In this document: piece after piece, positions 33,918 through 42,871 of the stretch
Layout of the letters: each line of letters begins with the position of its first letter
Position numbering within the stretch: position 1 is the first letter of the stretch
Assembly: GCA_031425155.1 (NCBI GenBank)
Contig: JANPIV010000022.1
Location: 124,001-188,000 of the forward strand
Length of the DNA: 64,000 bases
From: M3007 sp031425155
GTDB taxonomy: Bacteria > Bacteroidota > Bacteroidia > Chitinophagales > Saprospiraceae
Reading direction: 5' to 3'
The notes under the pieces: model-generated
What the model was told of the DNA's origin: nothing
What the model saw: the letters and a program-made list of their open reading frames with translations, nothing else
The model's database searches: none
Made by a program: the position numbers and the translations under genes

Positions 33918-34325
33918 TTACGCCGGGTACTCCACAAAATTGCGGGGCGTCTCATACAGACGAATGTGCAGATCGTAGTGCTCAGGTAAATGGTTGCGCA
34001 AAATCTGCCAGATCACCACGCAAATATTCTCCGCCGAAGGATTCAGATCGCGGAACTCCACCGTATCCAGATTCAGATTGTGGTGGTCAAAACGGTTTTC
34101 AATTTGCGCTTTGATGAGGTCGGCCAGCCAGCCCAGGTCAATGACATAGCCAGTCTCTGGATCGACTTCCCCGGTCACTTTTACTTCCAGTTCGTAGTTG
34201 TGTCCGTGGTAATTCGGGTTGTTGCACAGGCCAAATACGGCGCGGTTGCGTTCATCGGTCCAGGCGGGATTGTGCAGGCGGTGGGCGGCATTAAAATGGG
34301 CCCGGCGAATAACGGCGACTTTCAT
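33918..34325 (-). CDS. 6-pyruvoyl-tetrahydropterin synthase / QueD family enzyme
   Basis: The 135-residue product has the zinc triad His15 (FNAAHRL), His40 and His42 (NYHGHNY) and the catalytic Cys34 in FGLCNNPNYHGH. Further residues include DLGWLADLIKAQIENRFDHH, NPSAENICVVIWQIL and LHIRLYETPRNFVEY with the terminal Glu. Enzymes of this fold convert dihydroneopterin triphosphate either to 6-carboxytetrahydropterin (queuosine pathway) or to 6-pyruvoyl-tetrahydropterin. The GLCNNPNYHGHNY variant is common in Bacteroidota; motif inspection alone does not settle which product is formed. No other queuosine gene is nearby. Confidence 0.9.
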   Translation of the reverse strand: MKVAVIRRAHFNAAHRLHNPAWTDERNRAVFGLCNNPNYHGHNYELEVKVTGEVDPETGYVIDLGWLADLIKAQIENRFDHHNLNLDTVEFRDLNPSAENICVVIWQILRNHLPEHYDLHIRLYETPRNFVEYPA

Positions 34326-34612
34326 GATGGGTTTTAACCCGGTAAATCAGATTTTGTTTTACGGTAAACCTGTGTACCTTCGCCTTTGAACACAAAATCC
34401 CGACCACGTACCGTCTTTTCCAGTATTCAGATATATTATTGTTTGCCGATTGCGATTTTCGATTTTAGCATTGATTTTCAAACATTTAACATTTATTCTA
34501 TTCCTCTTCGCTGAATTATTTCAGCGTACGCTAATTCGTTGATTGTAGATTGCAAGCCGTAGTTTTCGGCGGTAAGTTCGGGTCGTTTGTGTTCGCAAAC
34601 GCCATTTTCTAC

Positions 34613-35728
34613 GTGACTTTTGGGCAAATAATTGGACAAACCCGGACGAAATCCTTCCTCCGTCAACTCGCGCACAGCGAACGGGTACCCCATGCGCTGC
34701 TCTTACTCGGCCCCACCGGCAGCGGCAGTCTCGCCCTGGCCTTGGCTTTCGCCCAACTTTTGCAGTGCGAAGATGCTGACTTAACGGCCACTGACGATGC
34801 CTGCGGCGTCTGTAGTGCCTGCCGTAAAGCCGCGCAATTCGCCCATCCCGACATCCATTTTTCCTTCCCGACCATTGGCACCAATGCCGTCAGCACCGAC
34901 TACCTGAAGGCCTGGCGGCAATCGCTGACGGAGAATCCGTACGCCGACGTTTATACCTGGCTCCAGCGTATCGGCGCGGAAAACAAACAGGGCAACATCA
35001 ACAAGGAAGAATGTAATGCCATCGTCAAGAAACTGAGCCTCAAAGCTTTCGAGGGCCACTACAAAATCCTGGTGATGTGGATGCCCGAATACTTGGGTAA
35101 AGAAGGTAACCGCCTGCTCAAACTCATCGAAGAGCCGCCCGATCAGACCATTTTTCTGCTCGTTGCCGAGAATCAGGAGGCTATTTTGAACACCATTTTG
35201 AGCCGTTGCCAGCTCGTGAAAACCGACACCCTCACCGACGAGGAAGTGGCGGCCGGATTGCAGGCCCAACGCGGCCTGGATGCGAACCGCGCCCGCCAGA
35301 TCGCCTTTTTGGCCGGTGGAGATTTCCACTATGCCCTGCAGGCCGCCGATACCCACGACCACGATGATGCGCAAATGCTCCTCGATTGGCTGCGCAAATG
35401 CTGGCGCGGCAATCCGGTGGAACTGGTGCGCTGGACCGAAGAATTCGCCAAACTGGGGCGCGAAAACCAGAAACAATTCCTGCAATACGGCCTGCATTTT
35501 CTGCGCGAACTGTTGGCTTTGGTCGCCACCGGCCAAACCGATCTTCGCCTGCGCGCCGACGAATTAGCCACCGCACAGAACATGGGCAAAGTGCTCAATT
35601 TTGAAAAAATCAGCCAGTTGGCCGGTATTTTCAACGACAATATCTACTACATCGAACGTAATGCGAACCCCAAAATCCTGTTTTTGGATACTTCTATTCA
35701 AATGAATAAAATATTGAAAAGTGCTTAA
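34613..35728 (+). CDS. holB: DNA polymerase III delta-prime subunit (clamp loader)
   Basis: Start proposed at GTG 34613 (reading MTFGQIIGQTRTKSFLRQLA), which matches the family's opening F-x-x-I-I-G-Q; no ATG is available there. 371 residues. The Walker A region is degenerate (LLGPTGSGSLALALAFAQLL: Ser replaces the catalytic Lys), as expected for delta-prime. The zinc motif CGVCSACRK follows. KILVMWMPEYLGKEGNRLLK and LIEEPPDQTIFLLVAENQEA carry the sensor 1 region with ILSRCQLV. The gene is followed by ricT, as in Bacillus, where holB is directly upstream of yaaT. Confidence 0.9.
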   Translation: MTFGQIIGQTRTKSFLRQLAHSERVPHALLLLGPTGSGSLALALAFAQLLQCEDADLTATDDACGVCSACRKAAQFAHPDIHFSFPTIGTNAVSTDYLKAWRQSLTENPYADVYTWLQRIGAENKQGNINKEECNAIVKKLSLKAFEGHYKILVMWMPEYLGKEGNRLLKLIEEPPDQTIFLLVAENQEAILNTILSRCQLVKTDTLTDEEVAAGLQAQRGLDANRARQIAFLAGGDFHYALQAADTHDHDDAQMLLDWLRKCWRGNPVELVRWTEEFAKLGRENQKQFLQYGLHFLRELLALVATGQTDLRLRADELATAQNMGKVLNFEKISQLAGIFNDNIYYIERNANPKILFLDTSIQMNKILKSA

Positions 35729-35845
35729 AAGGTTGGTTTCTACGAATGTAAAAACCTTGAAAGATTCGGGTTTAGCCAAAGACTAAAGACCAACACCCAA
35801 AGACCAAAATTCAACCAATAACTAACTAATCAACAACCGAAAAAT

Positions 35846-37588
35846 ATGGGCTGCGTAGGATGTTCTTCTTCTTGTTCCACCGATAAGGGTTCGGCTGGCG
35901 GTTGCAAAAGCAACGGCGGCTGTGCGACGGGCGGCTGCAACCGGCATAATACTTATGATTGGATTACGGCTATGGGCATTGCTGATCCCAAGCCATTCGA
36001 TATTGTGGAAGTCAGTTTTAAAAATGGTGCCCGCAAGGAATTTTTCAAAAATCCACCTTTCACGCGTACCACCACGGGCGACTGGGTGCTCGTCGAATCC
36101 ACCTCCGGCGGCTACGATGTAGGCACCGTCACGCTCTCTGGCGAACTGGTGCGCCTGCAAATGAAGCGCAAACGCGTCCGGCCCGATGCCCGCCTGCAAA
36201 GCGTGGTGCGCAAAGCCCACGAGCGCGACCTGGAACGCCTCCATGAAGTGCGTCAAATGGAGAAGGAAGTGATGGTGAAAGCGCGGGTAATCGCCCGGAC
36301 GCTGGAACTGAACATGAAGATCGGCGATGTGGAATTTCAGGGCGATGGCCGAAAATGCACCTTCTACTACACCGCCGATGGACGCGTGGATTTCCGGGAA
36401 TTGATTCGCGGTTATGCCCGCGATTTCAAGGTGAAAATCGAAATGCGCCAGATTGGTGCGCGGCAGGAATCGGCCCGTTTGGGCGGTATTGGCAACTGTG
36501 GCCGCGAACTGTGCTGCTCCACCTGGCTGACCGAATTTAAAAGCGTCAACACGGCAGCGGCGCGTTATCAGAATCTGGCCATCAATCAGACCAAACTCTC
36601 CGGCATGTGTGGCCGCCTGAAATGCTGCCTCAACTACGAACTGGACACGTATATTGATGCCCTCGAAGATTTTCCTGATCGGGCTGAACGTTTGAAAACC
36701 GTGGCCGGACAGGCCATTTTAGTCAAAACCGACGTGTTCAAACGCTTGATGTTCTATATGTACACCGAGCAGCGCGGCAAGTTTTACGCCATTCACGTGG
36801 ATCAGATATGGGAAGCCCTCGATATGATCAAGCAGGGCAAAACGCCGGCCAGCCTGGAAGACATCATCGCGATGGCCCCGCGCCCGGAAATGGAAGAACC
36901 CGAAGAAGCACAACCGGATTACGAGAACGTCCACGACGTGATCCAGTTGCCGATGGAAAAGCGGAAAAAGAAGAAAAAGACCCAGAAAGGCCGCGACCGT
37001 TCGCAAAGTGCCGCTGCCGCTTTGGAAAACACTCCGCCGCCTACTTTCGACCGGGGCCGTCCCGACGACCGCCGCTCCCGACCCAACGAGCGTCCATCCG
37101 ACCGGCCCGATAACCGCCCGCCGCGCCCGGACAATCCGCGTTCCGGCAACCCACAAAACCGCCCGGACAACCGTCCGCCACGCACCGACAATCCGCCAGC
37201 GAACAAACCGAATCGCCCGGAACAACCGCAACGTCCCCAGCCGCCTGCGGCCAAAGCCCCGGATCGGCCAACCGATGGTGGAGAGAATCGCCCGGAAGAA
37301 CGCCGTGAGCGGCCAGAGCAACGGCCAGACAATCGCCCGCCGCGCCCGGATAATCAGCGACCTGGCAACCAGCAAAACCGCCCGGACAACCGTCCGCCAC
37401 GCACCGACAATCAGCCGCCCGCCAATAAACCGCCCCGCCCGGAACAGCCACCACGCCCCAAGTCGGAAGCGGGTGAAGTGCCGCCAAAAACGGATCAGCC
37501 AACCGAAAAAAAGGCCAATGATCGGCCTAATGATCGCTGGAACCGACGCAATTTTAAAAATAAGGGGCCGAAGAAAGATGGGGTGTAA
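35846..37588 (+). CDS. ricT: RicT/YaaT (PSP1 domain) protein with long disordered tail
   Basis: The 580-residue product opens MGCVGCSSSCSTDKGSAGGC with nine Cys in the first 31 residues. The PSP1 domain contains IVEVSFKNGARKEFF, DWVLVESTSGGYDVGTVTLS, GRKCTFYYTADGRVDFRELI, RQIGARQESARLGGIGNCGR and CCSTWL, then SGMCGRLKCCLNYEL. RicT homologues form an iron-sulphur-containing complex that guides mRNA processing and phosphorelay control in Bacillus. From about residue 370 a Lys stretch leads to a 200-residue tail of RPDNRPPRPDN-type repeats, built from an imperfect ~130-base duplication (37108 and 37327). The tail is probably unstructured and strongly basic and may bind RNA. It is longer than in most homologues. 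Confidence 0.92.
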   Translation: MGCVGCSSSCSTDKGSAGGCKSNGGCATGGCNRHNTYDWITAMGIADPKPFDIVEVSFKNGARKEFFKNPPFTRTTTGDWVLVESTSGGYDVGTVTLSGELVRLQMKRKRVRPDARLQSVVRKAHERDLERLHEVRQMEKEVMVKARVIARTLELNMKIGDVEFQGDGRKCTFYYTADGRVDFRELIRGYARDFKVKIEMRQIGARQESARLGGIGNCGRELCCSTWLTEFKSVNTAAARYQNLAINQTKLSGMCGRLKCCLNYELDTYIDALEDFPDRAERLKTVAGQAILVKTDVFKRLMFYMYTEQRGKFYAIHVDQIWEALDMIKQGKTPASLEDIIAMAPRPEMEEPEEAQPDYENVHDVIQLPMEKRKKKKKTQKGRDRSQSAAAALENTPPPTFDRGRPDDRRSRPNERPSDRPDNRPPRPDNPRSGNPQNRPDNRPPRTDNPPANKPNRPEQPQRPQPPAAKAPDRPTDGGENRPEERRERPEQRPDNRPPRPDNQRPGNQQNRPDNRPPRTDNQPPANKPPRPEQPPRPKSEAGEVPPKTDQPTEKKANDRPNDRWNRRNFKNKGPKKDGV

Positions 37589-37639
37589 ATGCTCAACTTT
37601 GTGCGCGTCATTGCGTTGTCCAAACCAACAGTTTGTCAT

Positions 37640-37790
37640 CCTGTCGGGAACCGTCCACGTCACGGTATATGCCGCTTTTGTCATCTTGTAGAGACCCGTC
37701 CACATCGCGGTGTAAGCCAAGCGTGTTCTACAACGTGGACGGGTTCCTACGGAATGACAAAAGCGGCGTGCGCTTCACGGCATATACCAG
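37640..37790. repeat. Inverted repeat cluster between ricT and lpdA (family F)
   Basis: GGTATATGCCGCTTTTGTCAT (37662-37682) pairs with ATGACAAAAGCGGC and CGGCATATACC on the right side (37755-37789). CCCGTCCACATCG and CAACGTGGACGGG form a second pair within it, and a third CCGTCCACGT unit precedes. No coding meaning is seen. Confidence 0.65.
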
Positions 37791-37817
37791 TCAACTAATC
37801 AAGCACATTCATCATCT

Positions 37818-39224
37818 ATGAAATACGACGTCATCGTCATCGGCTCCGGGCCAGGAGGTTATGTGGCCGCCATTCGTTGCGCCCAACTGGGTTTCAAAAC
37901 CGCCATCGTCGAACGCTACGGCGTGCTGGGCGGCACCTGCCTGAACGTGGGCTGCATCCCTTCCAAGGCCCTGCTCGACTCCAGCGAACACTACCACACC
38001 GCGCACGAAAAGTTCAAAACGCACGGTATTGACCTGAAAGACCTGAAGGTGAATATGCCGCAGATGATCAAGCGGAAAGGCGAGGTGGTGCTGGAAAACA
38101 CCAAGGGCATCGAGTTTTTGATGAAGAAAAACAAGATAGACGTGCTGCATGGCCACGCCTCTTTTGTGACTAAAAATCGCATCAAGATCGCCGCCGCCAA
38201 CAACGTGAGCGACGAAATAGAAGCGGACCGCGTCATCATCGCCACTGGCTCCAAACCCATCGTCCCGGCCAATTTCAACTACGACAAAAAGCGGGTAATC
38301 ACCAGCACCGAGGCCCTCAACATCGAGAAGGTACCGGGTAGCATGGTCATCATCGGCGGCGGCGTGATTGGGCTGGAACTGGGCAGCGTCTATGCCCGCC
38401 TCGGCACCGAAGTCCACGTGGTGGAATATATGGATCGCATCCTGCCCACGATGGATGGCGATTGCAGCCGTGAACTGACCAAAAGCCTGAAAAACCTCGG
38501 CATCCAGTTTCACCTGCGCCACGCCGTGACGGAGGTAACGCCTTCCAAAACCAAAGTGAAAGTGGTAGCCAAAAGCCGCGACGACGAATCCAAAACCCTG
38601 AGTTGGGACGTGGATTATTGCCTGGTCGCCATTGGTCGCCGCCCCTACACCGACAATCTGGGTCTCGAAAATGTCGGCATCACGCTCGATGAAAAAGGCC
38701 GCATTCCGGTGAACGACCACCTGGAAACTTCCGTGCCCGGCATCTACGCCATCGGCGACGTGATTCAGGGCGCGATGCTGGCCCATAAAGCCGAAGAAGA
38801 AGGCGTGTTTGTGGCCGAAGTGATGGCCGGTCAAAAGCCGCACATTCACTACAATCTGATTCCGGGTGTGGTCTATACCTGGCCCGAAGTGGCCTCGGTG
38901 GGCTATACCGAAGAGCAGTTGAAAGAGGCTGGTACGCCCTATAAAATTGGCAAATTCCCCTTTCGCGCCCTGGGCCGCGCCCGCGCCAGCATGGACCTTG
39001 ACGGCATGGCCAAAGTGCTGGCCCACAAGGACACCGACGAAATACTGGGCGTCCATCTGGTGGGTGCCCGCGCGGCGGATCTGATTGCCGAGGGAGTGGC
39101 GCTCATGGAGTTCCGTGCCTCCGCCGAGGATGCGGCCCGCATGAGCCACGCGCACCCGACTTATGCCGAGGCGTTTAAGGAAGCGGCTTTGGCGGCTACG
39201 GGGAATCGGGCCTTACATAGTTGA
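37818..39224 (+). CDS. lpdA: Dihydrolipoyl dehydrogenase (E3)
   Basis: The 468-residue flavoprotein disulphide reductase begins KYDVIVIGSGPGGYVAAIRC with the FAD-binding GxGxxG. The redox pair Cys41/Cys46 is in GGTCLNVGCIPSKAL, the NAD-binding GGGVIGLELGSVYARLG at mid-sequence, and the ATG/GD motif GIYAIGDVIQGAMLAHKAEE follows. The C-terminal catalytic His-Glu is in MSHAHPTYAEAFKEA. E3 reoxidises lipoamide in the pyruvate, 2-oxoglutarate and branched-chain dehydrogenase complexes. No E1/E2 genes are adjacent. A stem-loop at 39250-39293 follows and may terminate it. Confidence 0.96.
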   Translation: MKYDVIVIGSGPGGYVAAIRCAQLGFKTAIVERYGVLGGTCLNVGCIPSKALLDSSEHYHTAHEKFKTHGIDLKDLKVNMPQMIKRKGEVVLENTKGIEFLMKKNKIDVLHGHASFVTKNRIKIAAANNVSDEIEADRVIIATGSKPIVPANFNYDKKRVITSTEALNIEKVPGSMVIIGGGVIGLELGSVYARLGTEVHVVEYMDRILPTMDGDCSRELTKSLKNLGIQFHLRHAVTEVTPSKTKVKVVAKSRDDESKTLSWDVDYCLVAIGRRPYTDNLGLENVGITLDEKGRIPVNDHLETSVPGIYAIGDVIQGAMLAHKAEEEGVFVAEVMAGQKPHIHYNLIPGVVYTWPEVASVGYTEEQLKEAGTPYKIGKFPFRALGRARASMDLDGMAKVLAHKDTDEILGVHLVGARAADLIAEGVALMEFRASAEDAARMSHAHPTYAEAFKEAALAATGNRALHS

Positions 39225-39249
39225 TCTGAAAAAACCTACATCTAATAAC

Positions 39250-39293
39250 AAAAGCCATTAGTTTCGCATCGCTGGATGCGGCTGATGGCTTTT
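39250..39293 (+). terminator. Stem-loop downstream of lpdA
   Basis: AAAAGCCATTAG pairs with CTGATGGCTTTT around an inner CGCATC/GATGCG stem. The T-run on the plus strand is short (TTTTGCATTTAG). It separates lpdA from the LRR-Roc-COR-TIR gene. Confidence 0.55.
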
Positions 39294-39345
39294 GCATTTA
39301 GTACTGACAATTAGTTTTTAACCTTGAACCTTTCTTCCCACTGCC

Positions 39346-42276
39346 ATGTCTGAACTTGCTCTCCAAATTATTCGTGAAAACATTGAAAAACATGCGCGTG
39401 GTGAAAATGCTACTACGCTTGATCTTGGCAATTGCGGACTGACGGAATTACCGGAGGAAGCGTTGGAATGTGTTTGGGTGAAGGAGTTGATTTTGAGTAG
39501 TGAATGGTCAGAATATAGTTTTCGAGAACTGAGATCGCAATCTAAAGAATCCCAAAATAAAGGCAAGGCTAACAAAATCGCTACCCTCCCAGTAACCCTT
39601 TCCTTATTAAATGCGCTAGAAAAAATAGTGATTGCAGGCTTGCGAGAGGAAAAATGGGAACTATCTGATCTATCCCCATTATCTGGTTTGAGGAGTTTGC
39701 GACAACTTAGTTGCGAATCGACGCAGGTGAGTGATTTGTCTTCTCTATCTGGCTTAACTAATTTACAACTCCTTGATTGCGAATCGACGCAGATAAGTGA
39801 TTTGTTGCCATTATCTGGACTAGTCAATTTAAAAATACTTAACTGCTTTTCTACGTACGTTTCTGATCTTTTGCCACTTTCTGATTTAACTAGTTTACAA
39901 ATACTTTATTGCTCCTCTACTAGTGTATCCAATCTGTTGCCGCTATCTGGCCTGATCAACTTGCAGACACTTATTTGCCATTCTACCTTACTATTTGATC
40001 TGTCACCATTGTCTAGTTTAGTGAATTTGCAATATTTCTCGTGTGCTGCTACAAAAGTATCTGACCTGTCGCCACTATCAGGTTTAATCAACTTACGGAT
40101 ACTTGATTGCTCCTCTACAAACGTATCTGATTTGTCTCCTGTTTTATCTTTAATTGAGAGAAAAATCCCTGTAAAATTGGAGAGAACATACGGCGAAAAG
40201 GAGATCATTTGTGTGAAAAAATGTCCACTAACTATCCCGCCTATAGAAGTTGCCCAACAAGGTAACAGTGCCATCCTCGAATATTTCCGCCAAAAAAAAG
40301 AAACTGGTGAAGATATCCTTCTGGAAGCCAAAATTATTCTCCTCGGCGATGGCCGATCAGGTAAAACCTCTCTAGCTAATCGGCTGCTCGGCAAACCATT
40401 ACCAACTGAAGCGGACCGCACACAGGGTGTAGATATCGTCATTGGTGAATACGAGTTTCCGGTAGCGAACAATCGAAAGTTCAAATTGCACATCTGGGAC
40501 TTCGCTGGGCAGGATAAATACAAACCCCTTCACCAGTTTTTCTACACTGAAAGCAGCCTATATGTAATGGTTGCAGAAAGTGGAAACGCCCGCACCGATT
40601 TCGACGATTGGTTACAAACCGCCGAACTTTTTGGCGAAGGCAGCCCACTCGTAGTTGTGCTCAATGAATTTCGGGATGGCATTGGTCTTGGCTCTTTTGA
40701 CCGGGAGATTTGGCAAAAACGTTTTCCAAATCTGTTAAAAGACGTTTTTGTAGTGAATTTAGGCACTAAACGCGGCTTTGAAGAACTGGAACATCAGATT
40801 CGCCTGCTTGCTCAATCACTTCCGCATACGCGATATCCATTTCCCAAAAATTGGGCTAATATTCGTCGTGAACTGGAAGGAAGACGTAATGAAAATTTTA
40901 TTTCGTTTCAAGAGTACCGCAAAATTTGTGCAAAAAACAATATTCTAGAGAAGGAAAGTGCCCTCATTTTGAGTTCTGTACTGCACAAAATCGGGGTGTG
41001 CTTGCATTATCAAAAAAGTGATTTATTAAAGCAACTGGTCATTTTAAAAAATGAATGGGCCACTGATGCGGTCTATAAAATCTTGGAAGACTCACTAGTA
41101 GCCGAGGAGAAAAAGGGTTTCTTTAATCGTAAAGATCTCGAACGAATTTGGTCAGATGAGGAGTATTGTGATATGCATCCACAACTTTTAGAATTGATGC
41201 AGCAGTTCAAAATGGCCTATCCCTTACCTGGCAACCATGATTTTGTCACGCCACCGCTACTACCGCCGGCACCACCAAGCGATTGGGAGTGGCCTGAAAC
41301 AGATGCATTGGAAATTTTCATTGAGTATGAATTTTTGCCAAAGGCTCTAATGACGCAATTCATTGTAAGCCGCCACCCGGATATTGACAAAGGAAAAACC
41401 TTGGTTTGGCGTAATGGAGTGGCACTTCGTTGGCCGGATGCCTTGGCCGAAGTAATAAAAACCAAATCGCAGGGCCGTGATGCATTTTTTATCCGTTCAC
41501 AAGGTCACGACCGAAAGGGTCTGATGACTGTTATTCTCAAAACATTTCGAGATTTACACGGTGAATACCGGGGCATTAAATCTGATGAAAAAGTGCCATG
41601 CCCATGCGTGGGTTGCAAGTCAGGCAAAAACAAACAACACTATTTTGACTTTGAAAATCTCAAGAATCGTTTGGAAAAAGGCCGCTTCGTAGTGGAATGC
41701 GACAAGTCATTGGAGGAATTAGATTTGCTTAAACTCCTCGAAAACCATTTCGTTTTTGAAAAAATACAGGCTGGAAAACCACTTGTTTTCAAGCGTGATG
41801 TGGAACAAGTCTTGCTCCAGTTAGAACCCACTCCCTTAAAAATCTTCATCTCCTACTCCAAACACGACCTCGCTTACAAAGACGCTCTGCTCAAACACCT
41901 TTCCGGGCTGCGACGCGAGAAGATTGCTACCTGGCATGACCGCGACATCCTAGCCGGGGAAGATTGGGACAAAAGCATCAAAACTGCTTTAATGGAAGCA
42001 GATATAGTGCTTTATCTGGTCACGGCGAATAGTCTTGCGACGGATTATATTCAGCAAATAGAATTGCCACTGATAGCACAACGCTGCGAAGAAGAAGATT
42101 GTCGGCTCATCCCGGTTATTGTTGACTACTGCGATTGGACGGATTTGGATTTTGCCAAATACAATGCCTTGCCAGAAAAAGGCATCCCAATTACCGATAA
42201 AAAATGGACGAATGAAAATCAGGCGTGGTTGAAAGTGGTCGAAGGCGTGAAAGCCATTCTGCAAGAAATGTCTTAG
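39346..42276 (+). CDS. LRR-Roc-COR-TIR protein
   Basis: The 976-residue product has four parts. Residues 1-262 are leucine-rich: a first irregular segment, then seven tandem 22-residue SDS22-like units (109-262; LSPLSGLRSLRQLSCESTQV type). Residues 325-480 form a Roc GTPase: GDGRSGKTS (334-342), WDFAGQDKY (384-392) as G3, and a degenerate G4, VLNEFRDG, in place of NKxD. Residues 490-830 correspond to COR plus a CPCVGCK-containing segment. Residues 832-976 are a TIR domain: KIFISYSKHD, WHDRDILAGEDWDKSI, and IQQIELPLI with Glu906 at the position of the NADase catalytic residue. It could be a stress- or phage-triggered GTPase that releases NAD-depleting TIR activity; function is inference. The gene is AT-richer than its neighbours. 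No partner gene is adjacent. Confidence 0.9.
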   Translation: MSELALQIIRENIEKHARGENATTLDLGNCGLTELPEEALECVWVKELILSSEWSEYSFRELRSQSKESQNKGKANKIATLPVTLSLLNALEKIVIAGLREEKWELSDLSPLSGLRSLRQLSCESTQVSDLSSLSGLTNLQLLDCESTQISDLLPLSGLVNLKILNCFSTYVSDLLPLSDLTSLQILYCSSTSVSNLLPLSGLINLQTLICHSTLLFDLSPLSSLVNLQYFSCAATKVSDLSPLSGLINLRILDCSSTNVSDLSPVLSLIERKIPVKLERTYGEKEIICVKKCPLTIPPIEVAQQGNSAILEYFRQKKETGEDILLEAKIILLGDGRSGKTSLANRLLGKPLPTEADRTQGVDIVIGEYEFPVANNRKFKLHIWDFAGQDKYKPLHQFFYTESSLYVMVAESGNARTDFDDWLQTAELFGEGSPLVVVLNEFRDGIGLGSFDREIWQKRFPNLLKDVFVVNLGTKRGFEELEHQIRLLAQSLPHTRYPFPKNWANIRRELEGRRNENFISFQEYRKICAKNNILEKESALILSSVLHKIGVCLHYQKSDLLKQLVILKNEWATDAVYKILEDSLVAEEKKGFFNRKDLERIWSDEEYCDMHPQLLELMQQFKMAYPLPGNHDFVTPPLLPPAPPSDWEWPETDALEIFIEYEFLPKALMTQFIVSRHPDIDKGKTLVWRNGVALRWPDALAEVIKTKSQGRDAFFIRSQGHDRKGLMTVILKTFRDLHGEYRGIKSDEKVPCPCVGCKSGKNKQHYFDFENLKNRLEKGRFVVECDKSLEELDLLKLLENHFVFEKIQAGKPLVFKRDVEQVLLQLEPTPLKIFISYSKHDLAYKDALLKHLSGLRREKIATWHDRDILAGEDWDKSIKTALMEADIVLYLVTANSLATDYIQQIELPLIAQRCEEEDCRLIPVIVDYCDWTDLDFAKYNALPEKGIPITDKKWTNENQAWLKVVEGVKAILQEMS
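39670..40131 (+). repeat. Tandem 66-base repeats encoding the LRR units
   Basis: Seven successive 66-base units inside the LRR-Roc-COR-TIR gene, each encoding a 22-residue LRR with an invariant Cys at position 15 (e.g. SLRQLSCEST, NLQLLDCEST, NLKILNCFST). They may expand or contract by recombination. Confidence 0.8.
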
Positions 42277-42360
42277 AAATAGTACTCCTAATCAAACTTT
42301 TACTCAACCATACAGCAGCCCCACGCTCGATCAAAGCGCAGGGCTGCATAATAAGGAATA

Positions 42361-42378
42361 AAACCAGGGCCCTGGTTT
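42361..42378. repeat. Perfect 18-base palindrome at a gene end
   Basis: AAACCAGGGCCCTGGTTT overlaps the stop codon of the minus-strand gene at 42377. It has no loop and no T-tract, so it is more like a protein-binding palindrome than a terminator. Confidence 0.5.
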
Positions 42379-42700
42379 ACCCGACACTGTCCAGCGTGAG
42401 GTCGTTGTTCAGCGTGGTGCCACTGATGGTGTAGGTGGCAGTAACGGGGTTGTTGTTTTGATAGACAAATATCTGATTGGCCGTATTGTCGCTGCCCCAC
42501 ACCACAAAGGCGTACAACGAAACGAGCGAGCCGTCGGGCACTCCATACTGGCCGGGATCAGCGGTTTCCTGTTGCAACACGTCGTAGCCGGCGGTGCCGT
42601 CCACATGGACTTTGTTGCCATTTTCGTCCCAATAGACAAATTGTAGTTTAACCACAAAGCCGCCATGGTTTTTGAGGCAAATTTGACCGATGTTTTTCAT
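42377..42700 (-). CDS. Unidentified small beta-rich protein (107 residues)
   Basis: Starts MKNIGQICLKNHGGFVVKLQ and continues FVYWDENGNKVHVDG, SLVSLYAFVVWGSDNTANQI, NNNPVTATYTISGTTLNNDL. No signal peptide and no Cys motif beyond a single Cys. The strand pattern (GGFV-x-x-x-x-x-Y-W/D, GN, SGTTLNN) suggests a compact beta-sandwich. I do not recognise the family. The gene lies on the minus strand downstream of another small gene and the flavin oxidase gene (gaps about 170 and 45 bases), in the same direction. The three therefore probably form one transcription unit and may act together. Confidence 0.6.
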   Translation of the reverse strand: MKNIGQICLKNHGGFVVKLQFVYWDENGNKVHVDGTAGYDVLQQETADPGQYGVPDGSLVSLYAFVVWGSDNTANQIFVYQNNNPVTATYTISGTTLNNDLTLDSVG

Positions 42701-42871
42701 AGTCTGAATGAATTGAAGAATGGAATCATTGGTTGCCTACTCTGACGCTTTCGGCGGTTGCGCCTTACTCTTTTGGAGGATTTTCAGGTCGTTCCTTGCG
42801 GTGATAATGCCAGCGGTATGCGCACTTGGCTGGCCTCGCACCATTATTATGGACTGAATTGGGGATGTTTT

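Noticed and set aside
37108..37425. CRISPR or satellite array in the ricT tail
   Set aside because: An in-frame, imperfect protein-coding duplication without spacer structure.
36719..37720. Long Arg/Trp/Val-rich frame on the minus strand opposite ricT (333 codons)
   Set aside because: It is the complement of the repetitive RPDNRPP-coding tail of ricT; composition is an artefact of the repeats, and the ricT frame is clearly the real one.
37812..39155. His/Gly-rich 447-codon frame on the minus strand opposite lpdA
   Set aside because: lpdA is unmistakable on the plus strand; the His-rich composition comes from complementing GC-rich codons.
39670..40131. CRISPR-like regular repeats
   Set aside because: The 66-base periodicity encodes LRR units in one frame; there are no unique spacers between identical direct repeats.
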